Of a stretch of DNA of 64,000 nt, positions 33,427-42,130 are shown one piece after another. Below the pieces are notes generated by a model. The model did not search any database. It was not told where the DNA came from and was given only the letters and a program-made list of their open reading frames with translations. A program made the position numbers and the translations under genes. The DNA is taken from positions 1 to 64,000 of the forward strand of contig NZ_AUCK01000023.1 in assembly GCF_000429725.1 (NCBI RefSeq), read 5' to 3'. The DNA comes from Alkalicoccus chagannorensis DSM 18086 (GTDB taxonomy: Bacteria; Bacillota; Bacilli; Bacillales; Salisediminibacteriaceae). The first letter of the stretch is position 1; each line of letters opens with the position of its first letter.

Positions 33427-33524
33427 CGTATGCAGTCAGCAATAACGCCATGGACTCGTCGCGGTGCATTTATGCTGGTAAAACGCAGATCTCTCTCCAG
33501 AGATCGAGACCGGTTGTACACTCA

Positions 33525-34436
33525 TCAGCCGGCCCGGTGATTCACCGCCGGCGGTGGCGGTTCCCGTCGTAGTTTGACGGTAAGCAGCACAGAACCGAGA
33601 ACAAGCAGCATACCGGCTCCCTGCCACCACGTCATCGACTCCTGATACACAAGGACGCCGATGATAATGGCAACGACCGGCTCTACCGTCGAGAGGATGG
33701 CGGCTTTGCCGGATTCGATCCACTTCAGCCCGATCGTATAGAGCACGTAGGCAGAGACAGTAGCGACGGCAGCAAGGCCTAAGCCGTAAAGGAGAACTGC
33801 AGGATCTGCGAAAAGAGGGGCTTTCTCCCACAATCTGCTTGTCGGAATGAGAAACAGACTGCCGAACAGCATGGAATAGGCGGTGATCGTGAAGGCGTGA
33901 TACAGCCCGCTTACATATTTTCCGAAGATGCTGTAGAGCGCATAAAAGAAGCCCGAGAGAATGCCGAAGATAATGGTCGTACCCTGCATGACAGAAGCTC
34001 CTGCCGGCAGCAGGCCGACGGTGAATCCACAGCCGAGCAGCATGAGGATCAGTGCAGCGCCTTTTTTACGGGTGAACGCTTCCTGGAACGTGAACCTGGA
34101 GATCAGCGCGACGAACACAGGACCTGTATAAAGGAGGACGACAGCAAGGGAAATGGAGGCTGTCTCGATCACGGTGAAAAAGAAATAATTAAAAAAAGCG
34201 ATGCTGATGATGCCGGTACCGATGAAAAAGCCGATATCTTTCACTCGAATCCGGAGCAGGCTCCGGTCAAAAACGAACAGGAGCGCCCAGAGAAGCACGG
34301 CTGAGAACGTCAGTCGGATCCCGACGACTTCCCACGGACTGAATCCGGCTGTATTCAATTCATTTACAAACAGGCCGGTGGAGCCCCATAAGGCTGCTCC
34401 GGCCATGACGAGAAGATAAGCAGTCCGGGCCTGCAT
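33525..34436 (-). CDS. EamA-family (DMT) transporter, RhaT/YdcZ-like
   Basis: The 303-residue product has ten predicted helices arranged as two EamA repeats. The first begins LLVMAGAALWGSTGLFVNEL and the second ILSGFFYALYSIFGKYVSGL. These carriers usually export or import small metabolites such as amino acids. The C-terminus is proline-rich (REPPPPAV). The minus-strand gene converges with the doeA operon. The substrate is unknown. Confidence 0.88.
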   Translation of the reverse strand: MQARTAYLLVMAGAALWGSTGLFVNELNTAGFSPWEVVGIRLTFSAVLLWALLFVFDRSLLRIRVKDIGFFIGTGIISIAFFNYFFFTVIETASISLAVVLLYTGPVFVALISRFTFQEAFTRKKGAALILMLLGCGFTVGLLPAGASVMQGTTIIFGILSGFFYALYSIFGKYVSGLYHAFTITAYSMLFGSLFLIPTSRLWEKAPLFADPAVLLYGLGLAAVATVSAYVLYTIGLKWIESGKAAILSTVEPVVAIIIGVLVYQESMTWWQGAGMLLVLGSVLLTVKLRREPPPPAVNHRAG

Positions 34437-34543
34437 GGGATCACCGCCTATTGTTAATATTTGAGAATCATGATAACTCTGCCATTGTATAGGAGAAATG
34501 CGATTCGTTCAACCACGACAGCCCGGGTGAAACGGAAAATAAA

Positions 34544-34572
34544 TCGACCTGGGAACGATTTTTCTATATAAT
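34544..34572 (+). promoter_or_regulatory. Sigma-A promoter candidate before 34596
   Basis: TCGACC (34544-34549) and TATAAT (34567-34572) are 17 bases apart. The -10 box is perfect and lies 24 bases before the start codon. Confidence 0.6.
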
Positions 34573-34595
34573 GGGAACCGCAGGGAGGGACCGTG

Positions 34596-34970
34596 ATGGC
34601 AGAGACGTTTTTAACATGGAATGAAGTAACCTTAACCATGACGATGGTCGGGCTGATTTTTCTTACCTTTACGGCTGTCGGCTACTTGTTTTATATTCTT
34701 CTCGAGCGGATAGAAATGGCGAAATGGAAGTCGACGCTTTACATTATGCTGCATACCATCGGCACGGCAGCTGCGGCGGGACTGTTGTACCATTTTATTA
34801 TTGCTCCATGGGCCGATCCGGCAAACCGCCAGATTGAGAATATCCGGATGGACTACAGTTTTTATTACATGATTGGCTGGAATGCCCTGCTCGCCGTCAT
34901 CGCAGGTATGTTTCTGTTGAATGCAGGCCTTCATCATTATTATATTAAAAAGATAGAAAGAGGAAGATGA
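34596..34970 (+). CDS. Hypothetical membrane protein, 124 residues
   Basis: ATG 34596 lies seven bases after GGAGG; a GTG at 34593 is also possible. The product has three predicted membrane helices (about 12-36, 47-69, 88-110) and a basic end (YYIKKIERGR). I do not recognise the family. A hairpin terminator overlaps the stop codon. Confidence 0.72.
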   Translation: MAETFLTWNEVTLTMTMVGLIFLTFTAVGYLFYILLERIEMAKWKSTLYIMLHTIGTAAAAGLLYHFIIAPWADPANRQIENIRMDYSFYYMIGWNALLAVIAGMFLLNAGLHHYYIKKIERGR

Positions 34971-34998
34971 ATGCTGTCAGCATTCTTCTTCCTTTTTC
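34961..34998 (+). terminator. Terminator overlapping the end of 34596-34970
   Basis: AGGAAGATGAATGCTG pairs with CAGCATTCTTCTTCCT (a few mismatches) and is followed by TTTTCTTTTC. Confidence 0.75.
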
Positions 34999-35086
34999 TT
35001 TTCTGTGATAAAATAAGGAAGGGTATTGCGGAGAAAAAGTGGGAATAAGATGAAATAGAACAAGTTACATGAAGGAGTATGTATTA

Positions 35087-35866
35087 ATGGAAACGCAACT
35101 TACTTACGGAAGACTGCACTACCACGTATCCGGCGAAGGGCAGGCGGTCATTCTGCTGCACGGATGGGGTGCCGATATCAGAGCATTTGCCCCGGTACAT
35201 AAAACGCTGGAACAGGACTTCCGGGTCTACTCGCTGGACCTGCCAGGTTTCGGAAACAGCGAGGAACCACCGGAACAGTGGGGGATCGCTGATTACTGTA
35301 ACGTGCTCAAAGAGTTTATCGACAAAGAGGGGATCGAATCGCCAATTCTGGTCGGGCATTCATTCGGCGGCAGAATGTCGATTTACTACAGCGCCCTTCT
35401 CGGGGAAGTCGAGAAAGTTATCCTTGTCGACAGTGCCGGCATCAAGCCGAAGCGGAAGCCTTCCTACTATGCCAAAGTGTATACATTCAAAGCAGCAAAA
35501 CAGCTGTTTCGTCTGCCCGGGCTCTCGAGCAGACGCGAAGAGCTGCTCGGCAAAGTAAAATCGATGCTCGGCTCCTCGGATTACAAGAGTGCCAGCGGCG
35601 TCATGCAGCAGACAATGGTAAAAGTCGTAAACGAAGACCTTCAGCATCTGATGCCGAAAATTGAGGTACCCGTACTGCTCGTCTTTGGCGAAGACGATAC
35701 GGCCACACCGGTTTCCGATGGAAAAAAGATGGAAGAGCTCATCCCCGATGCCGGCCTCGTCGTATTAAAGCAGGCCGGACATTACGCTTACCTGGACCAG
35801 CCGCGCCAGTTCAATGCGGTGATTCATTCATTTCTTGAGAAAAATAAAAGGAGCTCGACTTCATGA
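35087..35866 (+). CDS. Alpha/beta-fold hydrolase
   Basis: ATG 35087 follows GAAGGAG at 35071; an in-frame ATG at 35069 precedes that site. The 259-residue product has the oxyanion segment VILLHGWGAD (about 23-32), the nucleophile elbow GHSFGG (about 94-99), an acidic residue in FGEDDTA and a catalytic His in AGHYAYLDQP. It overlaps the Mur ligase gene by four bases. A link to cell wall precursors is inferred from the operon, not from the sequence. Confidence 0.85.
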   Translation: METQLTYGRLHYHVSGEGQAVILLHGWGADIRAFAPVHKTLEQDFRVYSLDLPGFGNSEEPPEQWGIADYCNVLKEFIDKEGIESPILVGHSFGGRMSIYYSALLGEVEKVILVDSAGIKPKRKPSYYAKVYTFKAAKQLFRLPGLSSRREELLGKVKSMLGSSDYKSASGVMQQTMVKVVNEDLQHLMPKIEVPVLLVFGEDDTATPVSDGKKMEELIPDAGLVVLKQAGHYAYLDQPRQFNAVIHSFLEKNKRSSTS

Positions 35867-37458
35867 TTCAAACGATTATCTTTTTTGCCGTCATGCTGAT
35901 TGCCTGGATCCTGCCGATCACGTTGAAAGTGAAACGCAGTATCCACATGCTTCAGCTGAATTCCTACCGAAACGAACGATACGGGAAATGGATGAAAGAT
36001 CATCCATCCAAGGTGATTTCTCCGGTGGAAGGCCTGTACGTTCTGCCGCTGCTGCTGCTTGTATTCACAGATTCGGAGACGCTGCTCCTTTCTTCTGCAG
36101 CCGCTGTCTTCGTGCTCGTCTTTGCTTACTTCTATGCGACGAGACCGGAAGAGAAGAAAAAACTCGTCTACACGCCTAGAGTGCAGCGCCTCTTCGGTGT
36201 CACGTACGTGCTGTATGCCTTGTCTGCGATGCTCGCTGTTACAGCAGGCGGGTTCATTCACGTCGGAGCGGGCTTGATCGTGCTGGTGATCACGGCAGTT
36301 CTGCCATTTTATATTACTGCATTGACCAACCTGCTGAACAAACCGGTGGAGCAGCGGATCAACGACGGCTTTGTCCAGGACGCCAAGCGTCTGATTGATG
36401 CATCGCCCGATTTGAAAGTGGTCGGCATCACTGGAAGCTTTGGGAAAACGAGCGTGAAGCATTTCGTTCATACGGTGCTCTCCGCCAAATACAATGTTTT
36501 GATGACGCCGGAAAGCTACAATACGAAGCTGGGTGTTACAAGGACTATCAATGAACAGCTGAAACCATACCATGATATTTTCATCGCAGAAATGGGCGCG
36601 AAGCAGGAGGGTGACATCCAGGCTGTCTGTGACGTTGTCAACCAGCAGTACGGCATTCTGACGGCGATTGGGGAGCAGCATCTGGAAACGTTCAAAACGC
36701 TGGACACCATCAAAAAAACAAAACATGAAATTGTCGAGACGCTGCCTGAAAACGGGGTTGCCGTGCTGAATAAAGACGATGAGAACATTATGTCCTACGA
36801 AGCATCGAATCCTGCCCGCCGTGTCTACTACGGAGTGGACAGAGACGATGTCGACATCCGTGCAGAAAACATTTCCTACAGTGCGAAAGGGATGACCTTC
36901 ACCGTCCGCACAGCAGACGGACAGGAAGCGCAATTCCGTACGCGGCTGCTCGGCCGGCACAACGTCTACAACGTACTTGCCGCTGTCGCGATCGGTATGG
37001 AGATGGAGATGACGCTGCAGGAGATGGCGGCACCGGTGAAAAACATAGCTCCGGTGGAACACCGTCTCGAACTGAAGCCGACAAGCGGCAACATCACGAT
37101 CATTGATGACAGCTTCAACTCGAATCCAGTCGGTTCGAAGATGGCAGTGGAAGTTCTCGGCCAGATGGACGGATACCGCATGCTCGTGACTCCGGGCATG
37201 ATCGAACTCGGCGATAAAGAATACGAATTAAACAAAGAATGGGGCCGCTACTCTGCAGAGCACTGCGATTACATCATTCTAGTCGGACCGAAACAGACGA
37301 AGCCGATTCAGGATGGACTTCATGAGGCGGGCTATCCGGAAGAGAAGCTCTATATTGCCCAGAATTTGAACGACGCGCTGCAGCATATGCATCAGAAAGC
37401 GCAGCCGAATACCGTAGTACTACTAGAAAACGATCTGCCGGATACGTTTTTAGAATAG
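35863..37458 (+). CDS. Membrane-anchored Mur ligase (MurF-like)
   Basis: The 531-residue product has several N-terminal membrane helices (about 1-20, 50-85, 105-155), then a complete Mur ligase: P-loop GITGSFGKTSVKHF (about 187-200), EMGAKQEGDI, the central LLGRHNVYNVLAA (about 362-374) and DDSFNSNPVG. MurF normally adds D-Ala-D-Ala to UDP-MurNAc-tripeptide and is soluble. The added membrane part suggests work on a lipid-bound or membrane-localised acceptor. The next gene is a D-Ala-D-Ala ligase. Confidence 0.85.
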   Translation: MIQTIIFFAVMLIAWILPITLKVKRSIHMLQLNSYRNERYGKWMKDHPSKVISPVEGLYVLPLLLLVFTDSETLLLSSAAAVFVLVFAYFYATRPEEKKKLVYTPRVQRLFGVTYVLYALSAMLAVTAGGFIHVGAGLIVLVITAVLPFYITALTNLLNKPVEQRINDGFVQDAKRLIDASPDLKVVGITGSFGKTSVKHFVHTVLSAKYNVLMTPESYNTKLGVTRTINEQLKPYHDIFIAEMGAKQEGDIQAVCDVVNQQYGILTAIGEQHLETFKTLDTIKKTKHEIVETLPENGVAVLNKDDENIMSYEASNPARRVYYGVDRDDVDIRAENISYSAKGMTFTVRTADGQEAQFRTRLLGRHNVYNVLAAVAIGMEMEMTLQEMAAPVKNIAPVEHRLELKPTSGNITIIDDSFNSNPVGSKMAVEVLGQMDGYRMLVTPGMIELGDKEYELNKEWGRYSAEHCDYIILVGPKQTKPIQDGLHEAGYPEEKLYIAQNLNDALQHMHQKAQPNTVVLLENDLPDTFLE

Positions 37459-37474
37459 AGGATGGTGTACGTAG

Positions 37475-38659
37475 ATGAAAACAAGATTAGCAGTTATTTT
37501 CGGCGGTATTTCTGTCGAGCACGAAGTGTCGGTGATTTCCGCACTGCAGGCCGTCGATCAGTTGAACAAGGATAAATATGAGATTGTTCCGATCTACATT
37601 TCTAAAGAGCGGAACTGGTACACAGGAGAAAACCTTCTCGATATCGATAATTACAAAGATCTGCCGGGGCTGCTGAAAGAAGCGCAGCCTGTCTCCCTTC
37701 AGCGGACGATGGATAAGCGCGTCGTTTTAAACAAAGAACCACGGCCCCGCTTTGGAAAAGCCGAAGTGGCCGAAGTGGATGCAGCACTTCCGATCGTTCA
37801 CGGCACGTTCGGCGAAGATGGAGTGCTCCAGGGGTATCTGGAGCTGCTGCACCTTCCTTATGCCGGCTGCGATGTAACAGCTTCTGGTGCAGGAATGGAC
37901 AAAGTACAAATGAAGCGGATCTACCGCGATGCCGGACTGCCGGTGCTGGATTTCATTTCGTTTTATAAGCATGAATGGAACAGTGACAATGAAGGCTGGC
38001 TGAATCAAATCGAAGCAGCGTTTTCGTATCCGGTTATCGTAAAACCTGCTAATCTGGGGTCGAGCGTCGGAATCAGCAAAGCCGCTGACCGCTCAGAACT
38101 GGAAGAAGCGATTGATCTTGCCCAGCGCTTTGCCATCAAGCTGGTCGTGGAGCCGATGATCGAGAACATGACCGAAATCAACTGTTCAGTCGCTGGTGAC
38201 TACAGCGAAGCGCAGGCTTCTGTTTGCGAGCAGGTTCTCGGTACGGACGAATTCCTCTCCTACGAAGATAAATACAGCGGCGGGAAAGACGGCGGCGCCA
38301 GTAAAGGGATGGAAGCGACAAACCGGATCATTCCGGCTGAAATTCCGGACAACAAAACCGACGAGATCCAGCAGCTGGCTGTCGCTGCCTTCCAGACCCT
38401 CGGAGCGTCCGGCGTCTCCAGAATCGACTTTATCCTGGATAACAACTCGAACCAGGTCTATATTAACGAAATCAACACGATCCCCGGCTCGCTCTCGTTC
38501 TATCTCTGGGAGCCGGCTGGTGTCTCCTATCCGGATCTTCTGGATAAATTGATCCAGCTTGCGCTCAAGCGGGAGCGGGAACGCAGTCAGCTCATGTTCT
38601 CTATCGATTCCAACCTGTTCTCGATGCAGAAAGGCGGATCGAAAGGCAGCAAACAATAA
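37475..38659 (+). CDS. ddl: D-alanine--D-alanine ligase family ATP-grasp protein
   Basis: The 394-residue product has the Ddl start VIFGGISVEHEVSVISALQA, then HGTFGEDGVLQGYLELLHLP (about 109-128), IVKPANLGSSVGISKA (about 189-204) and INEINTIPGS (about 330-339). It joins two D-alanines, or D-Ala to another acceptor. It is longer than typical Ddl (about 300-370), with an insert around GGKDGGASKGMEA and a charged C-terminal tail. The pairing with a membrane MurF-like ligase suggests a second set beside the housekeeping enzymes, though only a genome search can show that. Confidence 0.88.
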   Translation: MKTRLAVIFGGISVEHEVSVISALQAVDQLNKDKYEIVPIYISKERNWYTGENLLDIDNYKDLPGLLKEAQPVSLQRTMDKRVVLNKEPRPRFGKAEVAEVDAALPIVHGTFGEDGVLQGYLELLHLPYAGCDVTASGAGMDKVQMKRIYRDAGLPVLDFISFYKHEWNSDNEGWLNQIEAAFSYPVIVKPANLGSSVGISKAADRSELEEAIDLAQRFAIKLVVEPMIENMTEINCSVAGDYSEAQASVCEQVLGTDEFLSYEDKYSGGKDGGASKGMEATNRIIPAEIPDNKTDEIQQLAVAAFQTLGASGVSRIDFILDNNSNQVYINEINTIPGSLSFYLWEPAGVSYPDLLDKLIQLALKRERERSQLMFSIDSNLFSMQKGGSKGSKQ

Positions 38660-38732
38660 AAAAGAGGAGTACCGGAACCCGGACTTCTGCTTCTCCACGA
38701 GGCTGGGACAACATCGTTCTCCAGCACGAAAT

Positions 38733-38777
38733 AAACGCTTTCGATGACCCGTGCGGGGTCGTCGAAAGCGTTTTGTT
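38733..38777. terminator. Terminator after ddl, related to 33386-33426
   Basis: AAACGCTTTCGATGACCC (38733-38750) pairs with 38756-38773, followed by TGTTTG. A short preceding text GAGGCTGGGACAAC resembles motifs found before intergenic hairpins in other Firmicutes. Confidence 0.8.
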
Positions 38778-38817
38778 TGTAAGAAACAATGAAGAATCTG
38801 TCTTATGGCAGGGAATA

Positions 38818-38905
38818 TTGGCTCTAAAATATATGTTGGGGGAGAGGTTCATTCCGTTTCAGGTGGACGCTTGTAAAGGGGCGCTGCCCTCGCTGCAGCC
38901 TTGTC
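38818..38905. repeat. Interspersed repeat family B, copy B2
   Basis: The left end GGCTCTAAAATATATGTTGG matches 9067 and 54857. It continues with GGTTCATTCCGTTTC, TGGACGCTTG and AAGGGGCGCTGCCCTC, shared in degenerate form with the copy at 54857. No open frame is visible. Confidence 0.6.
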
Positions 38906-39054
38906 CGCGGCAAGCGATTGACCAACTCCCCTCATACGGAAAGCCCTCACCAAAAAGGCTAAGGGCTTCGTTTTATTCTGGTTTTGCATCAGCCTCTTTC
39001 GTCGTGCACGAACATGTGCCGGAGGGCCTTATTTCCATTCAGGTTTTTCTACGA

Positions 39055-39196
39055 AGTATAAGAATGTATAAGTTTTCGAACAGGGGGACGGCGTAGCCAG
39101 CTGCCCGAGAAGCATAAGAGCCGATGCTTCCCTCAAAGAACGTGCTGCGACGCCGCACGCCGTGCCGACCAAAAGGCGCTTTGCGCTTTTGTTCCG
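39055..39196 (+). repeat. Interspersed repeat family A, copy A5
   Basis: This is a full-length copy with AGAATGTATAAGTTTTCGA, GGGGGACGGCG, an inner stem GAAGCAT/ATGCTTC that differs from other copies but pairs, and the 3' end GACCAAAAGGCGC-TTT-GCGCTTTTGTTC. Confidence 0.85.
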
Positions 39197-39317
39197 TACA
39201 CGCCTGGCCGAGCGCAGGAGGCAGTCTGCTGCTGCACGGGCCTTCTGTTCCGCAAATCCTCCCCTCGTTTTTCCTTTCCGCTGAGAGGGTAATACAGGAA
39301 GAGGGAGGTACTTAACG

Positions 39318-40541
39318 ATGAAAAAAACAGCTTTAACTGCAGCAATACTTGCTCTGGCTGCCTGTCAGGCAGAAGAGAATGATAATGAGGGTTCCCCGGA
39401 ACATGAGAACAGTAACGGAGTAGAAAACACAACCGATCAGGAAGCAGGTGAAGAGACGAACCAGAACGAGACCGAAGACAATGGAGCGGCGGAAGAGCAG
39501 GAGGAGGACAACGTACCTCAGGACGAGGAAGCGGACGCTGGGAGTGATAACGAAGCTTCGAACGGATCTGAAGTCTCTCTGCTTGATCTGGAAACGGAGG
39601 ACTGGCAGGTGGACACGGTGGCGGAAAACCTGCCGGCCCCATGGTCCATTGCTCCTGCTGCCGGCACGTACTATATCCCGAGCAGGGATGGATTTATCAT
39701 GGAAGTCGGGGATGGACGCGATGACATTCCTGTCGAGACATCCGATGAGATCGTTCAGGAGGGGGAAGGCGGTCTGCTCGGATTCGTGCTGGGGGAAGAA
39801 GAGGAAGCCTGGATGTATTATACGTACGAGAATGACGGTCTGGAAAATCGGATTGTCCGCGCAGAAAGAGAGGAAGACACGTGGAGGGAAACCGAGATTC
39901 TCAAAGAAGGTATAGAAGGTGCGGCTATTCATAATGGAGGAAGACTTGCCATCGGTCCGGACGATCATCTCTATGCAACGACGGGAGATGCGGATGTACC
40001 GGAATGGTCCCAGGACCCTGAACGTCCTGCAGGCAGTATTCTGAGGATGACCCAGGACGGAGAGGTCCCTGAAGACCAGCCTTTTGAAGATTCTTCTATT
40101 TACAGCTACGGCCACCGCAATCCGCAGGGGCTTGCCTGGAATAAAGAGGAAGAGCTGTACAGCTCAGAGCATGGCGCACAGGCACTTGATGAAGTGAACC
40201 GGATTGAAGCCGGCAGTAATTACGGCTGGCCGGTGATCGAAGGGGATGAAACAGAAGAAGGTATGGAAACGCCGGCGATTCATTCCGGTGATGAGACGTG
40301 GGCGCCGTCCGGAGCAGCGTTTTATGAGGATGAATTTGTGACGACGGGCCTCCGCGGCCAAAGCCTGTACGTCTTTGATGAAGAAAATGACGTCATGCAT
40401 GTGACGTTTGAAGGAGAAGGCCGCCTTCGGGATGTTGTCTATCATGAAGGGTCTCTCTATGTCCTGACGAATAATACGGATGGCAGGGGAGATCCGCAGG
40501 AAAATGACGACCGTCTGCTGCGCCTGACCCCGCCTGAATAA
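39318..40541 (+). CDS. PQQ-dependent sugar dehydrogenase-type lipoprotein (GSDH/YliI-like)
   Basis: The 407-residue product starts with a lipoprotein signal (lipobox ALAAC, Cys17). An Asp/Glu/Asn-rich linker (about 18-88) and a beta-propeller of the glucose/sorbosone dehydrogenase family follow: LPAPWSIAP, GEGGLLGFVLG, NGGRLAIGPDDHLYATTGD, SYGHRNPQGLAW and SEHGAQALDEVNRIEAGSNYG-type residues. It would oxidise aldose sugars outside the membrane with PQQ. No PQQ biosynthesis genes are seen here. GGGAGG precedes the ATG. Confidence 0.85.
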   Translation: MKKTALTAAILALAACQAEENDNEGSPEHENSNGVENTTDQEAGEETNQNETEDNGAAEEQEEDNVPQDEEADAGSDNEASNGSEVSLLDLETEDWQVDTVAENLPAPWSIAPAAGTYYIPSRDGFIMEVGDGRDDIPVETSDEIVQEGEGGLLGFVLGEEEEAWMYYTYENDGLENRIVRAEREEDTWRETEILKEGIEGAAIHNGGRLAIGPDDHLYATTGDADVPEWSQDPERPAGSILRMTQDGEVPEDQPFEDSSIYSYGHRNPQGLAWNKEEELYSSEHGAQALDEVNRIEAGSNYGWPVIEGDETEEGMETPAIHSGDETWAPSGAAFYEDEFVTTGLRGQSLYVFDEENDVMHVTFEGEGRLRDVVYHEGSLYVLTNNTDGRGDPQENDDRLLRLTPPE

Positions 40542-40580
40542 TTATTTCCCGGGAAATAAAAGCGGAATGGAGGAATGTTT

Positions 40581-41093
40581 GTGAGTGTAGAGGCGCACAA
40601 AAAAGAAGCCCCCGATACAGTCTCCTGCCATGTGGTGACGGTGAGCGACACGAGAGAGGAAGACTCGGATAAAAGCGGACGCTTCATCCAGGAAAGTCTG
40701 GCAGCGGCCGGCTTCCAAACGGTGTTGTACAACATTGTTCCTGATGAACGTGGAGCGATTACAGCTGAAGTGAAAAAGGGGCTGGAGCATCCCGATGTCG
40801 ATGTGATTCTTCTTAACGGCGGGACAGGGGTTGCCCGGCGGGACATCACGATTGAAACGGTCGCCCCGCTGTACGAAAAAGAAATACCGGGCTTCGGAGA
40901 GTTGTTCCGGATGCTCAGCTATACAGAGGATATTGGTTCTGCAGCGATCCTGAGCAGGGCATCAGCAGGAACAGCCAGCGGAAAGGCTCTGTTCTGCATG
41001 CCGGGTTCCAGCGGGGCAGTGAAGCTGGCTGTTGAAAAATTGATCAAGCCGGAACTTCCGCATATTGTCCGGGAATTGAAAAAAGACAGGTGA
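40581..41093 (+). CDS. moaB: Molybdenum cofactor biosynthesis protein MoaB
   Basis: I chose GTG 40581, eight bases after GGAGG; ATG 40575 is too close to it. The 170-residue product has the MoaB/Mog pattern CHVVTVSDTRE near the start, then LNGGTGVARRDITIE (about 75-89, the molybdopterin-binding loop) and FCMPGSSGAVKLAVEKL. It adenylylates molybdopterin. A mobA gene lies at 45343 on the other strand. Confidence 0.9.
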   Translation: MSVEAHKKEAPDTVSCHVVTVSDTREEDSDKSGRFIQESLAAAGFQTVLYNIVPDERGAITAEVKKGLEHPDVDVILLNGGTGVARRDITIETVAPLYEKEIPGFGELFRMLSYTEDIGSAAILSRASAGTASGKALFCMPGSSGAVKLAVEKLIKPELPHIVRELKKDR

Positions 41094-41188
41094 AACGGGG
41101 CGCAGTGCATGAAAAAGCCGCCCCATATGGTCGGCAGGGCGGCGTTCGTGCTCGTTCAACCGTACAATTTGCCGCGCATGGCGGCAAC

Positions 41189-41974
41189 TTATGACGGAAT
41201 GAGGTCGAGCAGCTCTTCCAGCGAATGAATTTCATGATCCGCCTGAATATCCGGGACCGGTTGTTTGTTGAATCGATTGAGCCAGACACTCGTGATACCG
41301 GTTCGATTCGCTCCCAGAATATCAGTCTTGGGATTATCGCCGATCATCCACGTAGAGGAGGGATCTGTCCCGCTCACTTCCAGAGCATGCTCAAAAATCG
41401 CCGCATCGGGTTTCCCTCTGCCGAAGGCCCCGGATATAATGACGTGATCAAACAGCGGCTCGATTTCCGGCGTCATCGTAAGCTTCGTCCGCTGGAGCTG
41501 AGGGGATCCATTCGTTAATAGGACCAGCACAGCACGGCCGCGGAGCTGCTCGACGGTTCGGATCGCGTCTTCAAAAAGAAAAGGGGCCTGCTTTCGTTCC
41601 TGAATAAAGCGGTCGGCGAGGTCTTCGGCTGCTGCGGGATTCGTCAGGCCGAGTGCTTGAAGGCCGTCTGCCCAGCTTTGATACTGATAGTCGCGGATGA
41701 TGCTGTGCAGACTGCTGAAGCCAGGTTCTTCATCATCGAACGTCCCCCAGAGCCCTTCAAACGGGTTGATGCCGATCTGCTGCGTGAACGTATAGGACGG
41801 ATAGCCTGCGTAACGTGCAGCGGCGGCTTTTCGTACCTCCGTCTCTAATGTCTCTGCATCGGCGCCGAAGGCATCTTCAGCATAGGCGCAGGTGCGTGCA
41901 AATGCGGTTTTGATGCTTTTTTCATCCCATAATATCGTGTCATCCAAATCGAAAAATACCGCTTGTCTGTTCAT
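41189..41974 (-). CDS. HAD-family hydrolase (YjjG/phosphoglycolate phosphatase-like)
   Basis: ATG 41974 lies eight bases after GGAGG, giving 261 residues. Motif I is [14 protein letters not shown] (the two catalytic Asp at about 9 and 11), motif II is LLTNGS, and motifs III/IV are [12 protein letters not shown] and [14 protein letters not shown] helical cap (about 20-110) places it in HAD subfamily I. It probably dephosphorylates small metabolites such as nucleotides. Its 5' end faces the MetY gene. Confidence 0.88.
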   Translation of the reverse strand: MNRQAVFFDLDDTILWDEKSIKTAFARTCAYAEDAFGADAETLETEVRKAAAARYAGYPSYTFTQQIGINPFEGLWGTFDDEEPGFSSLHSIIRDYQYQSWADGLQALGLTNPAAAEDLADRFIQERKQAPFLFEDAIRTVEQLRGRAVLVLLTNGSPQLQRTKLTMTPEIEPLFDHVIISGAFGRGKPDAAIFEHALEVSGTDPSSTWMIGDNPKTDILGANRTGITSVWLNRFNKQPVPDIQADHEIHSLEELLDLIPS

Positions 41975-42130
41975 GATTACTTCCTCCATCCTGAGTCCAC
42001 TGAGTACTGCTATAGTGTAGCGGAAACAGAATTTTCTGTAAACCTTCTTCTGCAGGCAGGAAAAGCGGAAATCAGTGTGGAACTTAGTTCAGGAAGAGCA
42101 AAAAGAAAAGCAGAAAAAGGAGTGTTAGTT

